64,000 bases of DNA, taken from Larix kaempferi. Taxonomy: Eukaryota > Streptophyta > Pinopsida > Pinales > Pinaceae. The translations under genes and the position numbers were made by a program. The notes below the pieces were generated by a model. The model searched no databases. It saw only the letters and a list, made by a program, of their open reading frames with translations, and had not been told where the DNA came from. The stretch is taken from contig BSBM01000877.1 in assembly GCA_027924585.1 (NCBI GenBank), positions 1,898,501-1,962,500 of the forward strand, written 5' to 3'. Below, piece by piece: positions 11,529-22,410 of the stretch; position 1 is the first letter of the stretch, and each line of letters starts with the position of its first letter.

Positions 11529-14189
11529 CCCCATTCTAGTCCAGTAGAGCATGTGAGTAAGGTTCATGTTCAACCTATGGCTCCACTCTCTATAAATGAA
11601 ACTCAGTCTCCTGTCCCGGAGCATATTGTTTCGGTCGAACGTGTTCATCAATTATAAAATTGGTTACTAATTTATCGCACATACCTATTGATAATTGTTG
11701 AGCTAATTGACATAGGAAATTGTATTCACAGAGCACCATTGCAGAGAGGCTTTCGACTAGGAGGAGGACACCACAGGGCTCTATTCCTTGGATGAATTCG
11801 GTGAGTTTGTCTATAGGCGATTGAGTCGTATTTTATTCTTTTAATTTTTTTTAGTGATTCAGTATTAGTTCAATTACCTGAACAAGAAATATGATCTTTG
11901 AATTGCAGTCACCAAAGATGCGTAGCGGTCATAGACAGAGGAAAGATGCATCACAGTTTGGAAAAAACAAGAGGAAGTTGGAGTTTTGATGTGTAGTCTA
12001 GGACAGACATACTTTTGTTTACAAGAGGAATTTATAGTTTTAGTGTGTGATCGTGGATAGATGTACTTTTGTTTACATGTACATCATTGACCTTTTTGAT
12101 ACATGTACATTGACAAGCCACTAAGGGCCTTCTATTTTTGTATTATATGACTTCCATGATATATTATATATTTCATATGGTCTCTTGAAATCTTCATAGT
12201 TAAGTCTTATGTGTGATCATACATGTGTGGCCAATAATGTTTATATGCATAATGTTCCCAATTTTTTATAGCTTGGACGATTGCATGGAGATATGCGTTA
12301 TAATGTTGAGAAAAATGCACAATTACAATGATGCACAATTACAATGTTCTTGACAACGATCAAATTGCATATAGAATGTTAAATTGTAATCCACGACAAT
12401 GCACATTTACAACATATTCTTGACCACAATCGAATTATATGAAATTTAATGTGAAATGATGTGAGTGACGCAACTAATCCACGCAATGTACTTGCACACT
12501 TAACCTACAAAATAAGAAACTAATACAACAAAGTGATGTACATAAACTCCTAACCCGCATAAAAAACTTAACAAGTGGGACAAACACACATAGGCTATGT
12601 ATCTAGAATTTCACACACATTTGATGCACTCATGCAACCCATATAAGCAGGTTAAATTTTATTGTGATGACACTCATATAAAAAAATGAACATGGGCATG
12701 TGCATAATTTCAATGTGACACTATCGTATTAACATGACCGTTGACCCCTAAATCAATAATCCCTTTATCATAAGCCCCAATCACAACTCACCAACTAGAA
12801 TCAAATCATTTTTATCCTAGCCCACTAACACTGTTAATCCTAACCACCTAATGCATCTCATGTTTCACCTCAGCCACATTAGCACCCAATGTACTCAAGT
12901 GACACACATAAGGAACAAACCAATCTAACTCAAGCACATGAATACCTAACCTACATAAGAACCTATTGGACATATTAAAGGATGCACATAGATGGCATAC
13001 CTATGAAACACACTTATTTATCCCACATAGTTGATACTTATATTTTACCCTGACCCGTGCAACCCCTATAACACTAATCCATATACCACAATACCAATTA
13101 TGGCTAACCCACTACCCCCAACACACAACCTACTAATGACCCTAACCCTAACTACCTAAGTCACTTTGCAACATACCTAACACACATAAGCACCCAACAC
13201 ACCCAAGCAAGTCACCCAACCAAGTGGAACACATAAGCACCTTACCCACATAAGAACCTAACAAACATAAAGGATGCACATAGTTGACACACCTAAGTTA
13301 TGCACATGTGTGGCCCACATAAATGAATAATTGTATACCCCATAAAAATTTACAAATGACTTGAATACTTGTCGAAGACTCCAATTCAAATGAAAGAGAT
13401 TATCAAGGCCGACAAAATATTTTTTGCAAGTGGATCCTAAGAAACCACAAGCACAATTCAAGGAAAGTGACAAAGCTAGAAAGGATTAGAGAGGTTTCAT
13501 CGATGAAACACCACCCCCCTTTTTTATTTGGAACTTTGAATTGTTAAAAGAAACATTAATTGCTCAAAATGCAAATATAGTGGAACACTAAGGAGATGTC
13601 AAATGACGTGGCACACAAAGGACATAGAAATCTATTAAGAGTGAAATGTGGTGGGTTTGAGTGCCACTCTTTGAATGTCTAGTTATACAATCAAAATAAA
13701 AATATTGTAAAGTTGACCCCTTTGTGGTGCAAAATATGCATAGACCCTTACTGAGTGAAACCCTAGTTTCCAAAATCGTCCTATAAGGAAATATCTAAGC
13801 GTTGGACCCAGAGGGGAGGGGTAACCCTATAATCAATTCGATGTCCTGAATCCAACGGAGTCGACGGTTCGTCGATCTGAGCCACGGTCACCATTCTATA
13901 GCCCGTTACAACTCACGCCCTAAAGTATTTCAACGACTCCTGTTGAATCCCTACTGTGGGCATATAATTCCAACCGTGCAACAAAACTATGTTCCAGGAG
14001 GTCCTGCAAGTGTGTCTACGAAGGTTCCACATGAGAAGGCTAACCACAAATTCCTGGTCGAGGAATTTTCAAATTTGACCCCTATGTGCAGTAATTGCAA
14101 AGTCCCCTACTAGGCAAAATCCTAGTTTCCAAAATCAGCCTAGAAGACGATCTATGTGCCATGGACCCAGAAGAGAGCGACACCCCTAG
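11529..14189. repeat. 2.67-kb direct repeat, copy B, unit 1
   Basis: 2,661 bp, tandem partner of 8861-11528, ending at ACCCCTAG. Only 17 bp separate its end from the copia LTR, so the two elements abut. Confidence 0.9.
11531..11989 (+). pseudogene. C-terminal exons of the gene fossil, copy B, unit 1 (better preserved)
   Basis: Pro/Ser-rich exon PVEHVSKVHVQPMAPLS..., a TTCACAG acceptor, exon 11732-11800 (23 codons, STIAERLSTRRRTPQGSIPW), intron 11801-11908 with GTGAGT and TTGCAG ends, and last exon 11909-11989 ending KNKRKLEF-stop. The two last exons join in frame without stops and end in a basic, nuclear-localisation-like tail. The exon before them has an in-frame TAA near its end, so the fragment is probably dead. 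Confidence 0.5.
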
Positions 14190-14206
14190 CACTATACCGA
14201 TGTACT

Positions 14207-14815
14207 TGTTAGTTTTTCAGAATTTACTTCAATCCGATCTAGGATCTTAACTGAGCGAATAACATGTACAACATATCTACATCATATCAAACATGGACAT
14301 AATAATGCAAGCACACAAGAGACAATAGACACACAGAGTTTCACTGGGGAAAACCATAAAGGTGAAAACCCCACAACTTCCTTAGAGATAGATAGAGGAA
14401 TGATACAACCCAAGTACAAGAGATAGTCCTCCTAGCAGCAGCTTCTCCTCCTCCACAATTGCGCCACTCTCCAATGAGAGTATGAGTGAGAAAGTGAATG
14501 ATCAAATAGAGTGCCTCCCACACTCTATTTATACTTGACTTGACTTGTCTAATAACCTTTACTAGGTCGGCCTTAACTTAACCACATAACATAATGCTGA
14601 CAGGGCCGACCCCCAATAGGGTGGTCTAATAACCCTTTGACCCACATGACTTATACAGGGCCGACCCCATCAAGGTGGTCTAATAACCCATCAAGTATAA
14701 GTTACGACACTTACAATATGAATGACGACACTTCCGTATAGAGGAATAATAACATCTCTATAGGAATACAATATAAATATTTGGAATACATTTCGAAGTT
14801 ACAATTACATCAACA
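14207..14815 (-). repeat. Copia 3' LTR, unit 1 (609 bp)
   Basis: On the minus strand it runs from TGTTGATG to CTAACA, giving TG...CA ends and a short TGTT/AACA terminal inverted repeat. A TATAAATAG promoter box lies at 14525-14533, and a 55-bp direct repeat with GGCCGACCCC and GGTGGTCTAATAACCC occurs in the U3-like part (14600-14690). The adjacent purine tract confirms it as the 3' LTR. Confidence 0.8.
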
Positions 14816-14824
14816 CTCCCTCTT
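14816..14824 (-). other. Polypurine tract, unit 1
   Basis: Minus-strand AAGAGGGAG directly before the LTR start TGTTG, as expected for the plus-strand priming site of an LTR element. Unit 2 equivalent: 37408-37416. Confidence 0.7.
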
Positions 14825-14987
14825 AACTAGGAAGGTATTTCTCGACACAGATCTGCTAGCACAAGTCTTCTTCTCTGGATCATCGTCACTGGATCATCGT
14901 CATCGAATCATTGTCATCGAGTCATCGTCATCGTCACTATTGCTGCTATCTCAATCAATCTCCGATCTACTCGTCATAGGTAGTTCT

Positions 14988-15752
14988 ATAGAGCCAGTCA
15001 TTTTTCATACTGGATGTAGGCTTGCCACCTGCAGGTCTCCATCATCTACAGAGGCAACCCTTTTTCATGATGGATGTATCACAGAGCCAACCCTTTTTCA
15101 TGCTAGATGTGACCTAGAACAAATCTAGGATTTCCACCACATAGCTAGTCCTTTTTCATACGAGATGGGACCTAGAACAAATCTAGGATTTCCGCCACAG
15201 AGCCAGTCCTATTTCATACTGGATGGGACCTAGAACAAATCTAGGATTTCCTCCACAGAGCCAGTACTTTTTCATACCGGATGGGACCTAGAACAAATCT
15301 AGGATTTTCGCCACAGAGCCAGTCCTTTTTCATACTAGATGGGACCTAGAACAAATCTAGGATTTCTGCCATAGAGCCAGTCCTTTTTCATACTGGATGG
15401 GACCTAGAACAAATCTAGGATTTATGCCACAGAGCCAGAACAAATCTAGGATTTCTGCCATAGAGCCAGTCCTTTTTCATACTGGATGGTACCTAGAACA
15501 AATCTAGGATTTATGCCACAGAGCCAGTCCTTTTTCATACTGGATGGGACCTAGAACAAATCTCGGATTTCTGCCACAGAGCCAGTCCTTTTTCATACTG
15601 GATGGGACCTAGAACAAATCTAGGATTTATGCCACAGAGCCAGTCCTTTTTCATACCGGATGGGACCTAGAACAAATCTCGAATTTCTGCCACAGAGCCA
15701 GTCCTTTTTCATACTGGATGGGACCTAGAACAAATCTAGGATTTCTGCCACA
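14988..15752. repeat. 58-bp tandem array with two hairpins per monomer, unit 1
   Basis: About 13 copies of a 58-bp monomer; the early ones are degenerate and one near 15431 is internally shortened. Each typical monomer has CCAGT-N10-ACTGG and CCTAGA-ACAAA-TCTAGG inverted repeats. It lies between the polypurine tract and RNase H, in the 3' region of the copia relic. Confidence 0.9.
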
Positions 15753-15755
15753 CAA

Positions 15756-16120
15756 AATCGAAAGAGAATCCCAGGACTTATTACGGGCACACAACCCAAC
15801 CTATCGGACCTCCTAGGGATACATTACATGTGGTCATGGATAAACCTCGAAAGAGCATCCCAGGACTTATTATGGGCACACAGCCCAACCTATCGGATCT
15901 CCTAGGACTACATTACATGCCATAGGACAAAACCTCGAAAGAGCATCCCAGGACTTATTACGGGCACACAGCACAACCTATCGGATCTCCCAGGGAAATA
16001 TTACATGTCCTCCTAGAGAAATGCCTCGAAAGAGAATCCCAGGACTGATTACGGGAACACAGCCCAACCTATCGGATCTCCCAGGTCAACTTACATGCTC
16101 ATCTGCACAACCTGTCGATG
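15756..16120. repeat. ~89-bp tandem array (4 copies), unit 1
   Basis: Copies start with TCGAAAGAG at 15758, 15847, 15935 and 16026. Monomers carry GGGC-ACACA-GCCC or close variants and a conserved CCTATCGGA. Part of the copia 3' region. Confidence 0.85.
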
Positions 16121-16126
16121 GCCACA

Positions 16127-16494
16127 GAGCATCAACCTGATACTCATCATACATCATCCTGATGTACATCATCACATGATCATCATGATCCTCATCATAG
16201 CATCATCCTGATGCATATCATCTGGAGCAACATCCTGAAGCTCATCATCCATGATCATCCTGATCATACAATGTATCCACCTGATACATATCATTTGGAG
16301 AAACATCCTGAAGCTCATCATCTATGATCATCCTAATCATACAGTGTATCCACTTGATACATATACAAATCCATGATCCACCTGATCATATAATGTATCC
16401 ATCTGATATATATACAAATACATGATCCACATGATCATACAATGTATCCCCCTGATACATATAGAGCAGTAACTGGAGCATCATCCTGATGCTC
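16127..16494. repeat. Array of short hairpins with changing stems, unit 1
   Basis: At least eight perfect inverted repeats in ~350 bp: 16150-16166, 16200-16214, 16251-16267, 16271-16289, 16373-16389, 16422-16438, 16442-16460 and 16476-16494, plus several with one mismatch. Stems differ (GCATCA/TGATGC, ATGATC/GATCAT, ATGTATC/GATACAT, GAGCATCA/TGATGCTC) while loops are mostly TCC, ATCCT or CACCT on the plus strand. Confidence 0.8.
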
Positions 16495-16573
16495 ATCACA
16501 CAACGCTTATATCCACAGCCATGGGAAGGATCCTCCTTCACCATGCTTGGAATGGCTCCTACAAATGTGGCCA

Positions 16574-18176
16574 TCACTTGTTCCTCGAAGTGTCATCAAT
16601 CTGAAGAACACCAAGCCTCTCTTTGAAGTATTCGAACTTCACTTTGGCTAGTGGTTTCATCAACACGTCCGCAACCTGCTCATCCGTCGCAACATATAGG
16701 GGCTTCACTAATCCTCTCTGCACCATATCCCTGATATAGTGATATTTGATCTCAATGTGCTTCGACCTGTCGTGGAACACAAGGTTCTCAGACAGCTTCA
16801 CACAACTCTGGTTGTCAGAAAAGATACCAGTAGCCTCCAACGGGAGATCAAATAGCTCAGACAGTAGCTTCCGAATCCATACTGCCTCACAACTAGCTGA
16901 ACAAGATGCAACATACTCTACTTCAACTGTACTCAGTGCTACGCAGGACTGCTTCCTGCTAAACCAAGAGATCACACCTAATCCCATACTGAAGTAGCAC
17001 CTCGAAGTTCTCTTCTGCTCAATGGCACTGCCTACCCAATTTGAATCAACATAACCCTCTAGGTTAAACTTTTGATTCGCATCATAGTTGAGCCCATAAT
17101 CAACCGTACCCTTCAGGTACCTCAGAATATGCTTTACAGCAACCCGGTGAACACCTCTGGGATCCGTTAGGAACTGGATCAATGTGTTCACTGCAAAGCA
17201 AATATCTGGTCTCATGTTCGTCAGGTACATCAAGGACCCAATCATCTGACGATACATCGTGGCATCAACCGGCTCAGATGAAGCATCACACAGAAGCTTC
17301 AGGTTCGATGCCATAGGTGTGGCCATGGCCTTGCAGTCCATCATCCCGAACCTCTTCGGGATCTCTATTGCATACTCCCCTTGTCCAAGGAGGATTCCAT
17401 CTGCACTCTGCCACACCTCCATACCAAGAAAGTAGTGCATCAGACCCAAGTCCTTCATCTCAAACTCAGCAGCAAGCTTCCTCTTCGTGTCAGCAATCAA
17501 TTTATCCTCAGCTGTTACAAACAGGTCATCCACATACAATAGTAGTATCACTGGATTTCCTTCCTCAACCTTGAAGTAAAGGTTGGAATCCACTTTACTC
17601 TTAGTAAAGCCCAAACTGGATAGGAATTTGGCTATCCTGCCGTACCAGGTCCTGGGTGCCAGTTTCAAACCATACAGGGCTTTCTTCAGTTTGCACAGAT
17701 GAGTATCTCTGTCATGTGTCTCAAACCCGAGTAGCTGCTCCACATACACTTCCTCTTCAACTACACCAATCAAGAAAGATGTCTTGACATCCATCTGGTG
17801 TACCTTGCATTTCATCACTTGCAGCCAGAGCAAGTACTGATCTAATGGAAGTGTATCTGGCCACAGGAGCAAAAGTCTCTTCATAATCAATCCCTTCTTT
17901 CTGGGAGAAGCCACAAGCTACCAATCTCGCTTTGTAATTCTCTATGCTACCAACTGCAACATGCTTGATCTTATAGATCCACTTGGAAGTCACAACAAAC
18001 TTCCCATCTGGTCTTGGGACCACATCCCAAACATCTTTCATCACGATCGAAGGATCATGGTATTCTTCCATTACTTCATCCCCGATCCTGGGAACTTCAA
18101 TATCATCAATAGATAGCTTTGTTGCTGGAACAAATGTTGTAGTCCTTCTTTTGTAAGTGATGGTATATGATCTTTC
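16574..18176 (-). pseudogene. Copia pol remnant: reverse transcriptase and RNase H, unit 1
   Basis: Two minus-strand frames join at about 17816, where one extra base after LALAAS shifts the frame. The upstream part (18176-17817) reads [23 protein letters not shown]...[10 protein letters not shown]...[12 protein letters not shown], the start of copia RT. The downstream part continues with [12 protein letters not shown], the catalytic YVDD box (LLLYVDDLFV), FLGMEV, ATPM and YLTNMRPDI, then RNase H with GYVDSNW, VEVEY, SDNQS and KHIEIKYHYIRD, and a terminal ADVLMKPL block. The motifs are well kept, but the frameshift and missing 5' half make it non-functional. The frameshift is in all three copies, so it predates the amplification. 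Confidence 0.9.
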
Positions 18177-18288
18177 CTACAAGGCAAGTTAAATTGCATG
18201 ATTAGAAACATCTCATAGTTTTCAGAATAAATTCTTACACATAAAGAAATATGTCATACAGTCATGCAATTATTTTAGCCAATGCTTC

Positions 18289-18512
18289 AATACAACATTT
18301 ATTCATATCTCGTAACTTTCTAGATGCCTTCCAATCTCTACCAGAACATTGTTAAGAGTGTGCACAACTCCCAACATGTCAGCAATACAACATTTATTCA
18401 TATCCCGTAACTTTCTTGTGTCATTACTCCTTAACTCAAAAAACACATTGTTAGTGTTTTGTCCATAACTCTTCTGTTTCTCAACCATTTTGAAAAAAAT
18501 TCTATGGTGCAC
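18289..18512 (-). other. Unrecognised small reading frame with duplicated 33-bp motif, unit 1
   Basis: A 69-codon minus frame (18303-18512, MHHRIFFKMVEKQKSYGQ...) contains RKLRDMNKCCI. A 33-bp block encoding this peptide occurs at 18384-18416 and again, with one mismatch, at 18289-18321, where RKLRDMNKCCI is encoded in another frame. Minus-strand sequence after it has a pyrimidine-rich run and CCTTGTAG just before the copia pol frame, resembling a 3' splice site. The family is unknown to me, and it may be an exon fossil. Confidence 0.3.
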
Positions 18513-19604
18513 TAAAGGACATCGACCTCTACATGCTATAAAAAAATGGTTTCAAAAAGGTTGCATTAAAACCTTCAAAGGCTGCACCCACAATTGGCAT
18601 ACTGTTTTCGAGGTTCTATCAATTAGATAATTAAAGAAAAAATTAATTTTTTTTTTTTTTTTTGCGGGGGGCAATAGCGATGTACTAGTAATACGTGTTC
18701 TCTATATTCATACCAGTTTTCGCAAGTTGATTCCATCGTTTATGCACTCAAAGGCTACACCCACAAAAACATATACCTTATAATTCTCCAAAAACTAAAA
18801 AGTTCTTGTTACAAATAATCAAACTTAGGATAGTTAAGAATATTTTCAATAGAAAAAAATTATATATTCGGAAACGTCATTTAATTACCTACGTTTCATT
18901 TTTTTTACTCATCGCAATATTCATTGTGTATATGTTTCAAAAAATCCATGTAAGTTGATGGATGTGTGCTTTTTCAATTTTCTATTGCATCTAACATGTC
19001 AAAAGAGACCCTCATTAGCTTGCACACACCCTACCCAAATCTACAATTCCTTTATTGATGAGAAGTAACTCAAAATACAATTGGTACTCATAATGTCAGA
19101 TAATGACCCATTTCATCACTTTCATTATTAACTATAATAGTTTTCAACTTTCCCAGAGATCTACGAGTTCCCATTTGTCTACAATAAAGATACAAAGGAA
19201 TTATAGAAAAAAGAATATGAACAAATTCAATTCAACAACATTGCAAACCATTTTATCATGACATTCTAAAATGACATTACCCCATTAATATCTCAAAATT
19301 AAAAGACAATCATGGCCAATTTAAAATTTGATTGATAATCATTGGTTTACCCTAGGCCCTAATCTCCAAGAAAAGAACATTTTGTTTGTTTCCTATTTAC
19401 CTTAGGAACAATCTTTAGGTTGAGAACATTTTTTTTGTTTCCTAGTTACCCATGGAAAAATCCCCTCGGAATAAGAAGGACCCAACTTTTAAAGGAAACT
19501 TGGACCTCCAACTATTTATATGTTGTATGGAAGAGAATAACACCAAAGTAGCCACAAATTTCATATGATTTCATGGACTCAAAAAAAGAAATCACTTTTT
19601 ACTA

Positions 19605-19756
19605 ATGGTGATACATTTTTGACCAATTCCTTTATTCAATGAGTGAAGGAGTGACTAAATGATGGATGACTGAGTGGTTCATGGTGATACATTTTTGACC
19701 AATTCCTTTATTCAATGAGTGAAGGAGTGACTAAATGATGGATGACTAAGTGGTTC
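19605..19756. repeat. 76-bp tandem duplication, unit 1
   Basis: Two adjacent copies (19605-19680 and 19681-19756), near identical (GACTGAG versus GACTAAG). Present at 42199-42350 and 56570-56721, so older than the array. Confidence 0.9.
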
Positions 19757-21692
19757 ATGGGTTGTCGGGTGGTCGAAATTTTTTGTCATCCTCTGTGAAT
19801 TTAATTAAAAAAAAGGGAGAAATCATGATGCCATAAGATGTTAGGGTATGGGAAATATACAAAATATATCACCTCTTCTTAAGATATTTGAAACCGTTAT
19901 CATGTCCATGTGGCTAAAACATAAGGTATATATATTTGATGGTGGGAGAAACAAAATACACAATACAAAATAGAGTACATTTCCTCTTTCCTTCATATTG
20001 GAATAAACTCCATGCTAGTTTAGTGACAACTTCAGCAGTAAAAAAACATAGATATAAATTTCAATTCCCTTCCATATTACCTCCTCTGATGTGAGAAGTC
20101 TCTAAAATTATTTACCTTTATGGTTCACTAGCTTCATCAAGAGTTCAAACATGATTATGTATGTGTATACCACTCTATTATTGAAAATAACTTAAAACAA
20201 GCCAAAACACATACACACACACACACATACAGAGAGAGGGGAGGGGTCGATTTAGTCTATCCCGAGTGGTTGTCGAATGGAGTGGTATTCTCCTCGGCAA
20301 GGTTTTGTTCCCCTAAGTGACAGGTTGAACTCATTATGAGAATAGTGCTGTAATGGATTTGAGGGATTTCGTTGACTGGCCATGTGCTCTGAAGAATCTA
20401 AGGTTTACCCTATGACATGGAAATTAGTTTTAGGGTTTAAGGTTTACTTTCAAACTTTAAACTCAATCTAAGGTTTACCTCAACCTGGTCAACCAAACTC
20501 ACCCATGTCTAGGTGATGTATAGGGGATACTCTACCTTTTCCTAAATGGGCAAGTCTGTGACCTTTGTGAGTTGGAGAGATTTTTGGGGTCCTTGATGAT
20601 CAATTGATGCACCTCCATTTCTTCATCCCATCAAGTGGGTTGTGATTCAAATTCTTTTTGTTTTCCATACTTTTGAGACTTTATTGCATTGGGTATAAAT
20701 GTGTGATGTTTCATAGCATTCCCTGCGCCTTAAAGTGACTTGTTCATAGTTCATGTTTTGGGTCCAAGTATAGTCCTTAGCATCAAAATTGATGTCTTTT
20801 AGAAAGTCCTTTTTGAATTCCATGTCTACACATATGGGTGCATATGTGGTGATACGTTAGTGTTCCTTCTCCTCACTTCTGAAATGAAATTTTCCTAAAG
20901 CATTTTGAATATCACATAATGAATAATATCCCCATAAATGATTAGGGATCTTAGACAATATTACCAAGACATGCTCGAGGGAGGAAGAGGGATGGAACGT
21001 TGGAGTCTAAGGTTCCATGGAAAGACCAAATCTTCTCGAAAACCACAAACTAAAGTTCAAGATTTGATCTTTATCATTGGATTCATTAAATTTTATTATG
21101 AAGAATACCTTAGAACAAGGGTAAATATATGATTCTTCCTTGATTTCTAGCTTCCAAGTGCAAGAGATCCAATGTTGAATATATGCAAGCTTTAACCAAA
21201 GGCCCTTGAATGTGTAAATCAGTCAATTTTCTTTGTATAATGTTGACTTCTTTGTTGCATCCCTTGTTATAGTGATAGCAAGTGGCAAAGCTTCATTAAA
21301 ACCATGTGCATCTTAGAAGGAATATGTTTAAACGTTCTCCTTGAATGAGAGATTATAAGTTCCTTCTCTTTCGTCAAAGGAAACAACTTGGGGTGATCTA
21401 GGAGCTAGAATCATGTCTAGAGAGTTATTGAGTTAGAAGATTAAACCCACAAGAAGCAAGGATCCAACGCAACTAAATGGGAACCCTAAAACAACAACAA
21501 AAGAGGGAGGGGGAGCTTAGTGGAGGCTAGCAAGTAAGGAAAACCCTAACCATTGTGCACCAAGAAATCAAGAACAACGTTCATATTATGTCCAGGCACA
21601 TCGGTTAGATATATATATATAATTTAAATTTATATAAATGAAATCTTTTCCATATTTTTACTCTAGAATGTAAAGTTTCATTCATATATATA

Positions 21693-21711
21693 TGTGTGTG
21701 TGTGTGTGTGT
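21693..21711. repeat. (TG)n microsatellite, length-variable between units
   Basis: TG dinucleotide run; similar at 44286-44304 and clearly longer at 58653-58679 in unit 3, so it mutated after duplication. Confidence 0.85.
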
Positions 21712-21810
21712 CTTAACTAAATATATGTAATGCCTATAAATAAAATTCTTGCTTGGAACTTAATATTTTGATAAATCCAATAATAAAAGTGAAAATGATC
21801 AACATTTGCG

Positions 21811-22136
21811 TTTTGTTTTATGTTGGAAATGTGTAAAAAATGTTAGATTTACATATATTAGCTATGAAAATTGCATAATTTGGGTGTCATGGGGTATTTG
21901 AGGGTGCTAAATCTATTTATCGATTCAAAAACACAATTTGAACACTTCGAAATTTGGAAAAATCCAAATTTGGAAGTGTTCAGATTGTGTTTCTCCAAAT
22001 TTCGAAGTGTTCAAATTCGATAAATAGATTTAGCACCCTCAAATACCCCATAGCACCCAAATTATACAATTTCCATTTGTAATATATGTTATTCTAAGAG
22101 TTTTTACATATTTCCAATCCAACTCTGAACAAAATA
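21811..22136. repeat. Long foldback (MITE-like) upstream of GLOX copy 2
   Basis: Imperfect inverted repeat of ~150-bp arms. The best matching arm segment (ATAATTTGGGTG, then GGGGTATTTGAGGGTGC and AAATCTATTTATCGA) starts near 21875 and is mirrored up to 22066. Weaker pairing continues outward through ACATATATTA (21851) and TTGGAAAT (21823). The centre has further short repeats of GAACACTTCGAAATTTGGA. No clear target-site duplication was found. Confidence 0.75.
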
Positions 22137-22221
22137 GTTAAGCTACACATAATAATACACATTTTCGAGTAAAATAAGAGCTCTTGGAAATGGTTAATTT
22201 GTTGCAATCAATAGTCAGATT

Positions 22222-22229
22222 TGACGTCA
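22222..22229. promoter_or_regulatory. C-box-like bZIP palindrome TGACGTCA upstream of GLOX copy 2
   Basis: Perfect palindrome TTGACGTCAA, containing the TGACGTCA core bound by plant TGA- and HY5-type bZIP factors, 175 bp upstream of the TATA box. Binding is inferred from the motif alone. Confidence 0.4.
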
Positions 22230-22403
22230 AAGACAAAGACATGAATTGGAGAGAGCAATTTTTAACATTACAACAATTTTATTGATATAATTTTTATCAA
22301 TAGCACCTGGTAATTGTCAATGAAAGGATTCCATTAACGCAGTTGTCATGAATCCATAGAGGCCTCCCACTGTACAAAGCCCTGCAATGATCTCCTTCGC
22401 CAT

Positions 22404-22410
22404 TATATAA
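22404..22410 (+). promoter_or_regulatory. GLOX: TATA box of GLOX copy 2 (TATATAA)
   Basis: TATATAAG 205 bp before the ATG. A start ~30 bp downstream would give a ~170-nt leader with no upstream ATG, which supports the chosen start codon. The same spacing occurs at all three visible promoters. Confidence 0.6.

Larger units (their letters stand above)
14207..18176 (-). mobile_element. 5'-truncated Ty1/copia retrotransposon relic, unit 1
   Basis: Minus-strand element. From its 3' end: LTR (14207-14815), polypurine tract (14816-14824), a long repeat-filled 3' region (14830-16570), and RNase H-RT (16574-18176). Gag, protease, integrase and the 5' LTR are missing. Beyond 18176 the frame ends at a TAG and the sequence no longer resembles copia. 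With one LTR lost, no target-site duplication can be identified. Confidence 0.85.

Noticed and set aside
14202-14206. GTACT next to the LTR as a target-site duplication
   Set aside because: The element is truncated at the other end, so no matching copy can be compared.
14781-15128. 115-codon plus-strand frame at the LTR and start of the 58-bp array
   Set aside because: It crosses the LTR edge antisense to the element and consists largely of tandem-repeat translation.
14988-15752. CRISPR-like appearance of the 58-bp array
   Set aside because: The whole 58 bp repeats without unique spacers, the context is a plant retrotransposon, and no cas-like gene is present.
16386-16577. 63-codon minus-strand frame after the RNase H stop, as a possible extra retroelement gene
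   Set aside because: It is mostly a translation of the hairpin array and its start overlaps the pol stop by chance.
20938-21132. 64-codon plus-strand frame in all three units
   Set aside because: Too short, no domain, and near-identity of the units gives no evidence of constraint.
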